NCBI GenBank assembly: GCA_965216025.1
Contig: CBDCEX010000015.1
Span: forward strand, 186,001-250,000
DNA from: JADFQT01 sp965216025
Lineage (GTDB): Bacteria; Chloroflexota; Dehalococcoidia; Lucifugimonadales; UBA3495
Reading direction: 5' to 3'
Length of the DNA stretch: 64,000 bases
The notes under the pieces: model-generated
Databases searched by the model: none
The model's input: the letters and a program-made list of their open reading frames with translations, nothing else
What the model was told of the DNA's origin: nothing
Shown here: piece after piece, positions 44,858 to 53,983 of the stretch
Layout of the letters: each line of letters begins with the position of its first letter
Numbering within the stretch: position 1 is the first letter of the stretch
Translations under genes and position numbers: made by a program

Positions 44858-46019
44858 TCAGGATTGCAGGTAACGCCGGGCTGTTTCCCGAAGCTGGTCG
44901 GCGTGGTTGTTGATTTCTTGCGGGGACTCAATGGCATGGCGCATCTCGATTTGAGCGCCACTGCTAGCCCTGCTGCCATCGAACAGGACTATGTATTTTT
45001 GAGACCTGTTGAAGTGAAAACGGCACAGCGGCCTCCGGTTATTGTCGTCCAAAAAAACCGCACAGTATTGCTGTGCGTCCCGAAGCGTTACTCTCTCGGA
45101 ATCAACTACTTCTCCGACAATAGCTTTGACAACCGCGTAGCCCTCCAACTCCTCATCGGTGGTTTCGGTGTCGCGCCCTTCTTCAAGCGGTTCTTCCATC
45201 TCTTCCGAGGAGGCCCCAAATTCTTCAGATGGGGCTTCTTCTTCAACTACGGGCGTAGACGTTTGATTGCCTCTCAATAAGGCAGTGACCAACTCTTCAA
45301 CAAACTCACGGAGAGCTTGCTGCGCCATTTCCTTGATGTCTTGGGTCATTCTGCTTCTGGGCGGAAGTAAGGGTCTGGCAAGCCATTCCGCGAAAGCATC
45401 ATCAGGCTGCTGATGATATTGTTGGTTCAGGGTCTCTTTCATTCCACTGATGTATTTGAAGCGAGACGCTGTCTGGACGGCCCCAAGGGGGTCGAAGTCA
45501 TCCTTTGTGAAATTCTTGAACTGCGTAAGGTCATTGTCAGTCAAAGATTCGAGGTTAACTTGCCAAAACGGCTCCTCATCCATTTTATTTGGTTCTGTTT
45601 CGTCGGTGAAAAACTTGTAGATGACGCCGTTGGTAAGTATCCCGATTTTGGCTCCGGCAAAAGGAACGAAAGAGAAGTAGCGTCCTAGCTGATTAATTTC
45701 GTCAGTGGAAAGCCTGTTTGATAGCTGTTTACACTCCATGACAATGAGGGGATGCTCCCCCGACATCAAAGCGTAGTCAGCCTTCCAACCTGTCCTCGTC
45801 CCAAAATCCGCAGTGTATTCAGGTACTACTTCTGCCGGGTTGGCATCATCGTACCCAAGTGCTCGTATTAAAGGGAGAATCAGAAACTGTTTTGTCTTTG
45901 CCTCGTCATCTAGCATCGGCTGCAGGCTAGGTACTCGTTCTGCCAAATCCTTGATCGTGGCAGCTGGAGAGGGCAAAGGCCGTACGGTGACTCTCCATCC
46001 CCAAGTCCTCAATTGCCAT
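44858..46019 (-). pseudogene. HsdR_N-type restriction nuclease-like protein with a 28-bp IS1182 insert
   Basis: Core: TIKDLAERVPSLQ, LPLIRALGYDDANPAEVVPE, WKADYALMSGEHPLIVMECK (D-x(n)-E-C-K nuclease motif) and QLGRYFSFVPFAGAKIGILT. A C-terminal acidic linker and a FLDDNNRRPLCRFHFNRSQK domain follow. It matches stand-alone 'type I restriction R protein N-terminal' proteins of about 380 residues. The natural start is ATG 46019 (AAAGGA upstream). After seven codons a 28-bp block (45970-45997) identical to IS1182 interrupts; deleting it gives MAIEDLGTPAATIKDLAERV in one frame. A TTG at 46012 could still allow translation of the core. Confidence 0.7.
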
Positions 46020-46070
46020 GATGAATTCCTTTGCGTTGAGTGAGTAGATTGTCGTTGTGTAAACTGGCCC

Positions 46071-46295
46071 TTACGGTGAGCGGACGCAATCTAGTAGACA
46101 AAAGTTTAACCTTATGCGATGCTTTCGTAAACCTGGCACGTTTTCTATAAAGACAAACTCCGGCCTATATCTTTTAACAAATCGCATCAAGTGCCTTAGA
46201 ACCCCGGATCGCTCGTCTCCACTGGGCAAGCTGCCGCGTCGCTGCTGGGCCGCCACATCGCGGGGGATTGAGATATCCTTGCGGCGGCTGTCCAT
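46071..46295 (-). pseudogene. DNA (cytosine-5-) methyltransferase scrap
   Basis: Minus strand: ERSGVLRHLMRFVKRYRPEF and VFIENVPGLRKH. E-N-V-P-G is motif IV of cytosine-5 methylases and the R-x-G-x-L-x-x-x-L-R-F-V helix before it is typical of Dcm. Fewer than 75 residues remain and both ends are cut. The upstream side joins an IS1182-like scrap. Confidence 0.6.
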
Positions 46296-46420
46296 GCTGG
46301 AAGCGGTCCCGGCTCACCCCGTCCTTGAGGCCGACTCCGTCATCAGCGCGTTCCAAGTCCTGGAGCAGCAACTGTCCCAGCAACTCCGCCGCCGCCACAA
46401 ACCCCAGGCGGCGTCCTATC
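46296..46420 (-). pseudogene. Diverged IS1182-family transposase scrap
   Basis: Reads AAELLGQLLLQDLERADDGV and LKDGVSRDRF on the minus strand, matching AAELLGQLLLQDVERQEDGP and ARKDGVSRDRV of the two full IS1182 copies but clearly diverged. It separates the Dcm scrap from the HsdR_N fragment. Confidence 0.65.
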
Positions 46421-46427
46421 TTAACTC

Positions 46428-46838
46428 GGATATGAGATATTCGATCCCACAGAAGTCGTACCGGAATACACATCTGATGTAGGGACAAAGAAAGGCGAAA
46501 AGGTCGATTACGTATTGATGCAGAGCGGTAAGCCCGCCGTTCTCATCGAGTGTAAGCGATACGGCAGTAAGCTTGACGACCCGGAGATATCCCAGCTCCT
46601 CCGCTACTTCACTGTCACCGAAGCCCGCTTTGGAATCCTCACAGACGGCATCACCTACCGGTTCTTCTCGGACCTTGATCAACCCAACGTGATGCTTTTG
46701 GAGATGGGCTATTGCAGGGAGTGTCTAGGCTTGGCCGATGAGCTGCTGAGGAAACCTGGGGGATGGGCTCCTAGTGTTTGGTACAGTTGGGAAGCAACAG
46801 AGGGTAAAAGTCTGTTACTTAGGAACGCGGGATGTTAG
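46428..46838 (+). pseudogene. Second HsdR_N nuclease fragment
   Basis: Plus strand: GYEIFDPTEVVPEYTSDVGT, KVDYVLMQSGKPAVLIECKR and RYFTVTEARFGILTDGITYR. This is the same HSDR_N core (D ... E-C-K) as the protein at 44858 but a different family member. It lacks its first ~45 residues. After SDLDQPNVM the sequence changes character and ends at TAG 46836-46838, overlapping the 3' end of dcd. Confidence 0.65.
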
Positions 46839-47979
46839 TGAAACTTCCTTGGATTTCCCGGGGAGGGAGAAAATACTTGCTCAGTGTAAGCCCCTGTCCC
46901 TGATATGAAGAGCCGATTTTAGCCCCGTATAGTTTGGCGGGCCTCTCCAGCATTTCCTCGAAGGCAAGGGTACACACTTTCTGACCGTGCTCCATCATAA
47001 ACGGCACATCATGAGCTCGAACTTCCATCACGGCTCGAACACCATGGGGACCAGCCTTGCCACCATACCCGAAACCTGGGTCAAAGAATCCAGCATAGTG
47101 TGTCCTAACCTCTCCACTGGAAGGATCATAAGGAGTCATTTCAGCGGCAAACATGGGGTCAATACATACCGCTTCCTCGGACGCCAGCAGATAAAACTCC
47201 TCTGGTTCAAGGATGAGCCTTTCCCGGCTATCAGCTTCTATTGGCTCCCAATACTCCAGAGCCTCAAATTGCGCACCGCTCACCAAATCCAGCAGGCCGC
47301 TGTTTTTCTTCGCCCTCCAGCCAGAAATGGGCCAACCATCTTTTTGGAGATTTACGCTGAGAGAAACCCTATTACCAGACCCGATGTCCCTCGGTTGGCC
47401 GCCGCCTCCCCTCAAGATGGGCAACTTCTGATGCTGGGCCTGCACCTTGTCTTCGTCACAGGAAGCATCGCCCTTGATTAGTCGCAGTTGGTTTAGAGAT
47501 AGTTCCTTTTGCACCTTTACTGTAAAGGAGCGTGAAACTACCTCCAGGTAAAGCTGCCCCGAATATCCAGCTCTTATTTCATCAAACTTGTGACTGGAAT
47601 CGGTGATAACACGAGTGAATATATCCAGCCTACCGATTGAACTCTTTGGGTTGGTCTTTGCATGAATATATTCGGGAAGCTTAAGTTCTTCTAGCAAGGG
47701 AATTAGATATGGACGGTCCTTTTCTAAGATTGCTCCGTCTCGGAGGTCGAGCTCCCCCATGGTCAAGTCTTCTAGCTTTTCCTCAACTTTCCGAGAATCG
47801 GGCAAAAAGCTACATCTCAAGCGATACGCCTTCTCACCAAGACGGAGGTCGAGGCTAGCTGGCTGATAGTTGGATTCTGGTATCCTGTAGGGCCCAGTTA
47901 TAATTTCTTCCGCAGCGGCCACGCTCAGCCATTGGCACGGAAGAATGCCGTCCTTTAATTCATTTATATCAGCAAACAT
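46819..47979 (-). CDS. dcd: Long-form dCTP deaminase
   Basis: 386 residues from ATG 47979 (AGGG upstream, seven bases after the previous stop); the longer start at 48018 would overlap the zinc-finger gene. The family pattern is NELKDGILPCQWL, YQPASLDLRLGEKAYRLR, HAKTNPKSSIGRLDIFTRVI, then a second dUTPase-like half with MFAAEMTPYDPSSGEVRTHY AGFFDPGFGYG and MEVRAHDVPFMMEHGQKVCT. The long dCTP deaminases (about 360-390 residues, two dUTPase folds) convert dCTP to dUTP. dCTP-depleting deaminases also act in phage defence, but this one has the housekeeping layout. Confidence 0.82.
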   Translation of the reverse strand: MFADINELKDGILPCQWLSVAAAEEIITGPYRIPESNYQPASLDLRLGEKAYRLRCSFLPDSRKVEEKLEDLTMGELDLRDGAILEKDRPYLIPLLEELKLPEYIHAKTNPKSSIGRLDIFTRVITDSSHKFDEIRAGYSGQLYLEVVSRSFTVKVQKELSLNQLRLIKGDASCDEDKVQAQHQKLPILRGGGGQPRDIGSGNRVSLSVNLQKDGWPISGWRAKKNSGLLDLVSGAQFEALEYWEPIEADSRERLILEPEEFYLLASEEAVCIDPMFAAEMTPYDPSSGEVRTHYAGFFDPGFGYGGKAGPHGVRAVMEVRAHDVPFMMEHGQKVCTLAFEEMLERPAKLYGAKIGSSYQGQGLTLSKYFLPPREIQGSFTNIPRS

Positions 47980-47986
47980 GTGAGCC

Positions 47987-48232
47987 CTAGTTTTTGTAAG
48001 GAGGGCGTTGCAGACCATGCCTCCTTGCTAGTTCAGTCCGAAAGGATACGAAACATTCAAGTCTACAAAAGATACCATCTTCCAACTTTCCGGTCCCGAA
48101 GCCTTCAACTATGGTTTCATGGCATTGTGGGCACTCCCCGCGCAAACGAGCTTCCTGTAATATCCTTCGTGTTTCAGTAACTGTATCAGCCAAGGAGTCA
48201 AAGCTGAAAGGATCTTCGGACAAGCTGTGCAT
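47987..48232 (-). CDS. Small zinc-finger protein upstream of dcd
   Basis: 81 residues: MHSLSEDPFSFDSLADTVTE, RLRGECPQCHETIVEGFGTG and LEDGIFCRLECFVSFRTELA. C-x-x-C plus C-x(3)-C form a zinc ribbon. Its stop lies seven bases before the dcd start on the same strand, so the two are probably co-transcribed. Function unknown. Confidence 0.6.
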   Translation of the reverse strand: MHSLSEDPFSFDSLADTVTETRRILQEARLRGECPQCHETIVEGFGTGKLEDGIFCRLECFVSFRTELARRHGLQRPPYKN

Positions 48233-48376
48233 GGCTCAAGCCAACAAAAAACCCGCTGCTACCAGGCAAACAGGGCTTTTCAAAAACTCCTGTAACCCAT
48301 TTTGATGGCATGGTACAAGCCATTAAATCGCGTGTCAAGAACACCTCCACCCAGATAACTGTTCAGACTTGATGAG

Positions 48377-49216
48377 GTGAATTGGCTCAAAGCCGTTGGA
48401 AAAACGCTGGCATGGCCGGGGGAGTTGTGGCATACCAGGGAGGTGGACACTGAACTAGACCTGAACGCGGCGAGTCGCGAAACTCTGCTGGAGATAATTG
48501 CCCCGGCCAGCGGGCAGTCATTGCCGATTTGCAAAGGCGGATTGGGGTTCTGGAATCCCGTCCCAACCGGCGCTCCATGGCAGCCGCACTCCAGCCGGCA
48601 AGCGCCGGAGAAAAAGGAGCCCAGAAACGGGGGCTTCGCCCGCCAGCGCATGACTCCTTGGAGCATCCCGAGGACTCACCTGAAATGGGTGGAACTGTCA
48701 AGCTACCGTTGTAGAAGTGAAACGCTGGTGGCATGGCCCTGCCCAAAGAGGCCCTGCAGGGGGTGGTTCTGGGCCAGCAGCGCCTGGGGGTCAATCTGGT
48801 AAGCCTGATGACCCTGCGGGAGGAGGGACGGTGCCCATAAGAATCATCCACCTGGAACCCTCCATCAGACCTGAGTGATCGTCCAGGCCGTCCATGGAGT
48901 AGCTCTGTCAGGATGAGACGGCGGTGCGAGAGGGCTCAGTCATTGCCGATTTGCGAAAACTTCCTGCGTCGGGGTCGGGATAAGGGGGTGGTGCATGGCC
49001 GGGATTCCTCCTTCAGCGGAGTTGTTGGTCAGTGATTTCTACGCCGCCTATAACCACTACCCGGGCCTGAAGCAATGAAAGGGTTGTACCCAGAAGGGGT
49101 ACACTGAGGCCAAGGCCTAGACTTCCCCGAGCCCAGCCAGGCCTGCACCCAGAATGCTGGAGGAGAAACCTTGGCGTCCTTAAAGATCGCGGTTCACCGC
49201 CAAGCTCTCGTCGGGA
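48377..49216 (+). pseudogene. Collapsed IS66 transposase copy
   Basis: The start has the OrfC N-terminus (LNAASRETLLEII, and in a second frame QAVIADLQRRIGVLESRP). Blocks such as PKEALQGVVLGQQRLGVNLV, the VSDFYAAYNHYPGLKQ region and the AQPG/MLEEK region follow in the order of the intact copy at 49500-50220. They are separated by deletions of about 1-100 bp. No usable frame. Confidence 0.75.
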
Positions 49217-50503
49217 ATGCCGGACCCAGTAATTCAGCCGCACTCCAGCCGGCACCCGCTCAGCGCCGGAGAAAAAGGAGCCCAGAAAGCCGCGCCGCCA
49301 TGGCTTCGTTGGCCCGCCAGCGCGGCGGTCGCGACTCCTACCCGGGCGGGTGGAGCCGCAACCGTCGGTCTGTCCCGACTCCAGCCGGCAAGCGCCGGGA
49401 CATGGCTTCGCCCGCCAGCGCACTCCTACCCGGCGGGTGCATGCCGTGGCGGTCTGTCCCGGCGGGACTCATGGGTACAGCGAACTCGGGAAGTCATTGA
49501 GCTACCGGTGGCTCCGGTAGAAGTGACCGAGCACGCCCTGGTAGCCCGCATCTGTCCGGTATGCCAGCGGCGCCGGCTGCCCAAAGAGGCCCTGCAGGGG
49601 GTGGTTCTGGGCCAGCAGCGCCTGGGGGTCAATCTGGTAAGCCTGATGGTGACCCTGCGGGAGGAGGGACGGTTGCCCATAAGAATCATCCAATGGTACC
49701 TGGAGACCGTCCATCAGTTGCACCTGAGTGTTGGTGCCATCGTCCAGGCCGTCCATGGAGTAGCCCGTCAGGCTGAGACGGCGGTGCGAGAGGTGCTCGA
49801 GCAAGTCCGCGCCAGTCCCGTGGTGCAGGGCGACGAAACCGGCTGGCGCCAGGACGGGAGCAACGGCTATGTTTGGACCTTCAGCACTCCCAGCGAACGA
49901 TACTTCCTGCGTCGGGGTCGGGATAAGGGGGTGGTGGATGAGGTGCTGGATTCCTCCTTCAGCGGAGTGTTGGTCAGTGATTTCTACGCCGCCTATAACC
50001 ACTACCCGGGCCTGAAGCAACGGTGCTGGGCTCATCTGCTGCGGGATATCCATGACCTGAAAGGGTTGTACCCAGAAGACGCTGGGCTGGCTCAGTGGGC
50101 CGAGGCGGTTCACCAGGTCTACACGGAGGCCAAGGCCTCGGTCCTTCCCCGAGCCCAGCCAGGCCATCGCACCCAGCTAATGCTGGAGGAGAAACTAATG
50201 GTCTTGGCGCGGCCTTTCCTTAAAGATCCCCTGGCGGTTCAGGCCAAGCTCTGCCGGCGCATGGAACGGTTCATCAAGGAACTGTTTGTCTTCGTGTCGG
50301 ACCCAGCCGTGCCCTCAGACAACAACGCCGCCGAGCGGAGCCTGCGGCATCTGGTAACCAGTCGCAAGATCAGCGGCGGCACCCGCTCAGGGCAGGGCAC
50401 CGACAGCAAGATGACCTTGCCATCCCTCTTTGGCACCTGGCGGGCTAGAGGTCTCAATCCCCTCCTGGAATGCCGCCGGTTGCTCGCTTCCCCTCAAATC
50501 TGA
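49217..50503 (+). CDS. IS66-family transposase core
   Basis: 428 residues; the first ~95 are rearranged linker sequence. Then ICPVCQRRRLPKEALQGVVL (zinc finger), SPVVQGDETGWRQDGSNGYV (first catalytic D), VSDFYAAYNHYPGLKQRCW (second D) and SDNNAAERSLRHLVTSRKIS (catalytic E), typical of IS66. The normal N-terminal coiled coil and linker are disrupted, so function is doubtful. Confidence 0.82.
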   Translation: MPDPVIQPHSSRHPLSAGEKGAQKAAPPWLRWPASAAVATPTRAGGAATVGLSRLQPASAGTWLRPPAHSYPAGACRGGLSRRDSWVQRTREVIELPVAPVEVTEHALVARICPVCQRRRLPKEALQGVVLGQQRLGVNLVSLMVTLREEGRLPIRIIQWYLETVHQLHLSVGAIVQAVHGVARQAETAVREVLEQVRASPVVQGDETGWRQDGSNGYVWTFSTPSERYFLRRGRDKGVVDEVLDSSFSGVLVSDFYAAYNHYPGLKQRCWAHLLRDIHDLKGLYPEDAGLAQWAEAVHQVYTEAKASVLPRAQPGHRTQLMLEEKLMVLARPFLKDPLAVQAKLCRRMERFIKELFVFVSDPAVPSDNNAAERSLRHLVTSRKISGGTRSGQGTDSKMTLPSLFGTWRARGLNPLLECRRLLASPQI

Positions 50504-50507
50504 ACAC

Positions 50508-50906
50508 TTACGTCTTCATCCGTCTGAGGCTCTGATGACAGGCCGCCATGATGCTGTCCCGGCTGTAGTCGTGAAATCGGGGCTGTGGCACACCAAACCT
50601 GGTGCGCTCATCGGGACGGAATCCAGTGTTGTCCAGCGGGCAACCGCACTTGCTGGCCAGGTAGAACTCGGACCTGCGGTGGGCGATGTGGGCGCCGATG
50701 TGTTCCTCGGCCTCTCCGTAGTCAACGGCGACGTCGATGTAATTGATCCCCACATCCAACACAGCGTTCAGGATGATGGCCGGTTCCTCCGGGGACAATG
50801 GCCGGCCCACTCCCGCTATCATGCCGCGTAGCTCCAGAGCTCCGAAGCCTAGAGTCGTGACTTCTAGCCCGGTGCGTCCGAGCACTTTCGTAGGTAGCTC
50901 TAGCAT
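50508..50906 (-). pseudogene. Aldo/keto reductase, N-terminal part
   Basis: From ATG 50906: KVLGRTGLEVTTLGFGALEL, NAVLDVGINYIDVAVDYGEA (catalytic D and Y) and FYLASKCGC (catalytic K). About 130 of 300 residues remain before the IS66 right end. NADPH-binding half lost. Confidence 0.85.
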
Positions 50907-50998
50907 GGTTGACGGTACCCAGGGCTCATTTTACTTCCCATTTCCATCGAGATTTGGGTTAAGATTCACGCTGGAAGTTCATACTAAGAGGAGGGACC

Positions 50999-51337
50999 AT
51001 GGGATCCATACGATTGTACTCTGGAGAAGACGGCGAATCCCATATCGAGGAAATCGACCCGGCCTCCCATCCGACTTGGACCCAGTTGCAAAACGCCAAG
51101 GGGATCGTGTTCAGGGCGTCACCTCCGGGGTCTTTTAGCGATTGGCATATTGCTCCGCGCAGGCAGTACATAATCACCCTGTCCGGGGAAGCGGAGATCG
51201 GGCTCGCCGACGGGACGGTCCACAAGCTTGGGGCCGGAGACGTCAACCTGGCAGAGGATCTTACGGGCCACGGACACACCACCCGGGTTGTCGGCGACGT
51301 CCCCAGGGTAACCGCTACCGTCCAGCTGGAAGAATAG
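50999..51337 (+). CDS. Cupin-domain protein, paralogue 1
   Basis: 112 residues: MGSIRLYSGEDGESHIEEID, IAPRRQYIITLSGEAEIGLA and DGTVHKLGAGDVNLAEDLTG HGHTT. One conserved beta-barrel (cupin) with a histidine-rich second motif. GGAGGG precedes the ATG. It is clearly related to the gene at 60110 (same TVHK-x-G-x-GDV and TGH-x-HTTR blocks). Likely a small metal-binding oxygenase/isomerase or sensor; substrate unknown. Confidence 0.75.
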   Translation: MGSIRLYSGEDGESHIEEIDPASHPTWTQLQNAKGIVFRASPPGSFSDWHIAPRRQYIITLSGEAEIGLADGTVHKLGAGDVNLAEDLTGHGHTTRVVGDVPRVTATVQLEE

Positions 51338-51351
51338 ACCAGGCCAGCGAA

Positions 51352-52764
51352 TTATACCGCACGCTCCGGCCACACCGGAGCGTGGAATCCCAGGGGGACC
51401 GAAGGCCTGGCCCAGTAGGGACGCGTCTCAGAGAGTTGCACTACCGGCCCCAGGTGTTGCAATCGGCCTCCCGGCGCGTTGCTGAATGTAGTCCAGCGCT
51501 CTAACTCGTCCGGAGTAAACTCACGGGAAACGTCGTGTAGCTCCGATTCCGGCACTTGACCCAACCCCACCAGCCAGCGCCCCACCTGGGCCAGGGATAT
51601 GCGCACCGACCAACTCCCACCTTCCCGGACCCGCCGGGCCAGAGCTACCAGGGTCCCGCACGCCATTAGGTATCCGGTGAGGTAGTCGATAGCGGACACG
51701 GGGTAAAACTGTGGGCCCGGCTGAGCGCCCGGGAACAGTTCTCCCTGGCGGGTAGTGATGCCGCTTACGGTTTGGACGACGGTGTCGAAGCCCCGGCGCG
51801 AGGCCCAGGGCCCCTTGCTTCCGAAGGCTGACAGAGATACGTATACGATGCCTGGGCGCAACCTGGCCAGGTCTTCGGGCGAGAAGCCTCGCTGGGCAAG
51901 TGTCCCAGGGCGATACCCCTGGGAAAAAATGTCTGCCTCGCGAACCAAGCCCATAAAGGTTTCCAATTGGTCCTTCTCCCTGAGGTCGATGTGGGCGGAG
52001 AGCTTGCCGTGGCCGGTGTCGTCCTCTCTGTCCGAGCTGCTGGGGAGGTGGGGAGCGGTAATCCGCAACACATCGGCGCCGTGTTCGGCCAATGTGCGGG
52101 CGCAGGTCGGACCGGCCAGGACCCGGGTCAGGTCCAGGACTCTTACGCCTGAGAGGGGTCTGTCGCCATCCGGCAAAGGTTGGGGAGGGCCGTCCCCGAT
52201 CTTCTCAATTTCCAAAACAGGCAAGGAGGCGATAGCGGCGGCCTGAGGGTGCTGGGCCCACTCTTCCATAGAACGGACCATTCCCCCTGCCCCTTTTGCG
52301 GCGATAATCGCTTCTTCCAACTCCCGGGCGTCCCAGGTAGCCACGGCCTCACGGACTGCCTCTCTGTCCTCTTCGACCCCGAGCACGCTCAATGCCGCGG
52401 CGCGGTGGTTGGGGAAATTGCAATGCAGGTAGCTCCAACGGCCGTTCTTGGCCGGGTAGACTCCCGCCACCGAGTTCCGCTCCCTTCCACCCGGAGACCC
52501 GTCTATGGTCATGTATTGGCCGCTGCGCAAGGACGCCGTGGCCTGGCGGGGGTTGACGCCAACATCCTGCCGGTTCCCGGTCCTCAGTTCCCAGAGGTCA
52601 GAGACCGCAAGACCCACGGCGCCCAGGCTCGCCGCGGCGGCCTCGGTAATGCGGAAAGGTGTCGGCAAGACCGGGTCGGCGCCCCCGGAAAACTCGACAT
52701 TGGCTGGCAGTTGGACGTCCCGGCCAGCGACTGAGAGAAGCGCGGATAAAGTTTCGTTTATCAC
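51352..52764 (-). CDS. CaiB/BaiF-type (family III) CoA-transferase
   Basis: 470 residues from GTG 52764 with AAAGGAG ten bases upstream. There are two halves: an N-terminal CoA-transferase-like domain (ATASLRSGQYMTIDGSPGGR) and the C-terminal canonical one with LSGVRVLDLTRVLAGPTCAR, HIDLREKDQLETFMGLVREA and FGSKGPWASRRGFDTVVQ. The aspartate expected after GxxN/D is not obvious, so catalysis could be altered. Family III enzymes move CoA between carboxylates such as formyl, carnitine or aromatic acids. It lies antiparallel to the cupin at 50999. Confidence 0.85.
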   Translation of the reverse strand: MINETLSALLSVAGRDVQLPANVEFSGGADPVLPTPFRITEAAAASLGAVGLAVSDLWELRTGNRQDVGVNPRQATASLRSGQYMTIDGSPGGRERNSVAGVYPAKNGRWSYLHCNFPNHRAAALSVLGVEEDREAVREAVATWDARELEEAIIAAKGAGGMVRSMEEWAQHPQAAAIASLPVLEIEKIGDGPPQPLPDGDRPLSGVRVLDLTRVLAGPTCARTLAEHGADVLRITAPHLPSSSDREDDTGHGKLSAHIDLREKDQLETFMGLVREADIFSQGYRPGTLAQRGFSPEDLARLRPGIVYVSLSAFGSKGPWASRRGFDTVVQTVSGITTRQGELFPGAQPGPQFYPVSAIDYLTGYLMACGTLVALARRVREGGSWSVRISLAQVGRWLVGLGQVPESELHDVSREFTPDELERWTTFSNAPGGRLQHLGPVVQLSETRPYWARPSVPLGFHAPVWPERAV

Positions 52765-53023
52765 TCTTGAAAGGGCTCCTTTCAGGTTCAGTTAGTTTAG
52801 AGGGCCAAATGCTACAGGGACCTGGCAAAGGCAACGCCACGCAGGGGCTCCTCGTTGGACCAACGATGGGCGAGTGTTCGCCTGCATTGGCCCAGTATAT
52901 CAGGATGAAGACGGGGTCCTATTCCCAAACCAGCCGCAGTGTATTATCTTAAGCCAGAGCCATCACCGGCCCATCGGAGGCCGGTGCAAGACCCTTATCC
53001 TACAACTGAATGGGGAGGCAACC

Positions 53024-53383
53024 GTGAAGCTGTTGAGAATATCGGCCATCGACCACGTGCCCCTGGGCCCGGCGACCCCTATCGAAGGCTGGACCGGAGG
53101 AGAAGTCCACCGCACCCGCCAACCCCTGCTGCCTGAAGGGACCAGCGAACACTTCAGCAGCAGTGTGGTCAACTTCCAGAAGGGCGCTACAACCGGCTGG
53201 CACACCCACACGACCGACCAGATCCTGGTCATCACCATGGGCAACGGCATCGTAGCCAACGAGCATGAGGAACATCACGTGAGCGTGGGCGACATCGTTC
53301 AGATCCTACCCGGTGAGAACCATTGGCACGGGGCCACCGCCGATTCCTACATGGCCCACATCACCATCACGGGGCTAACCTAG
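53024..53383 (+). CDS. Cupin-domain protein (carboxymuconolactone/mandelonitrile-lyase-like)
   Basis: 119 residues from GTG 53024 with GGGGAGG upstream; the longer open frame from 52874 is not supported. FSSSVVNFQKGATTGWHTHT carries the first H-x-H motif, and VGDIVQILPGENHWHGAT the second. It resembles small manganese cupins of the hydroxynitrile-lyase-like/QdtA-like group. Substrate unknown. Confidence 0.75.
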   Translation: MKLLRISAIDHVPLGPATPIEGWTGGEVHRTRQPLLPEGTSEHFSSSVVNFQKGATTGWHTHTTDQILVITMGNGIVANEHEEHHVSVGDIVQILPGENHWHGATADSYMAHITITGLT

Positions 53384-53484
53384 GACGCCGGCTAGTCCCG
53401 TCAGACCAGAATTAGCGCCGGGGTTGCGTACGAAAATCCTCCGCAACCCCGGTCTTACATTACGGATTTGCGCAGCCTGCAATT

Positions 53485-53913
53485 TCAGTTGAAGGCGGTG
53501 CACGAATCTTCGCTTGTAATCAGTACGAGCCCTTGATTGAACAGGCGCTTGTATTCATCAGATATCTCGTGCAATTTGGCGGATACTGAGGCTTCCCGGG
53601 GTGTCAGGATAACGACAACCTTAGTGCGCTCGATATGGATGATGGTCCCGTCCTCGCGCCACTGTCCCGCCCCGTCCATTATGGTTAAGCCATCGGGAAA
53701 GCGGGGTGTTAATACTTCGGCGAGAAATCTTTCCCAGTCCGTATCGCTTACCCGTTCGACCTCTCCCGACCCCCGCCCGAAAAACATCCGGTGTTCGGCA
53801 AATTTCTCGTACCCGTCCCGACAGGTCATGGTCTCTCCGGGGGAGCAAGCCACGAGCAGGACAAGGCCAAGGAGCAGGGCCCAAATAGGAGTGCGACGGA
53901 TACCAATCGGCAT
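53485..53913 (-). CDS. DUF3574 lipoprotein
   Basis: 142 residues. Signal with lipobox: LLLGLVLLVACSPGE. DUF3574 core: DWERFLAEVLTPRFPDGLTI, GQWREDGTIIHIERTKVVVI, then a helical end. An envelope-anchored lipoprotein of unknown function. Confidence 0.75.
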   Translation of the reverse strand: MPIGIRRTPIWALLLGLVLLVACSPGETMTCRDGYEKFAEHRMFFGRGSGEVERVSDTDWERFLAEVLTPRFPDGLTIMDGAGQWREDGTIIHIERTKVVVILTPREASVSAKLHEISDEYKRLFNQGLVLITSEDSCTAFN

Positions 53914-53983
53914 TACCGGGGCCGCCTCGAATCCATTCCGTGTAAAATCTTGGAGTAGGGACCCTGCCAGGGAACATGGACCC

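Larger units (their letters stand above)
48355..50511 (+). mobile_element. IS66-family element with a collapsed 5' half
   Basis: The ends are approximate: TAACTGTTCAGACTTGA at the left (48356-) and, as complement, GTAAGTGTTCAGATTTGA at the right (-50511). The right half holds a readable transposase core. The left half (48377-49216) is a shrunken, collinear copy of the same core with many small deletions. The element truncates an aldo/keto reductase gene on its right. Confidence 0.75.

Noticed and set aside
46819..48018. dCTP deaminase as a dedicated phage-defence gene
   Set aside because: The long two-fold form is the ordinary nucleotide-metabolism type; the fused or kinase-regulated features of defensive dCTP deaminases are not visible.
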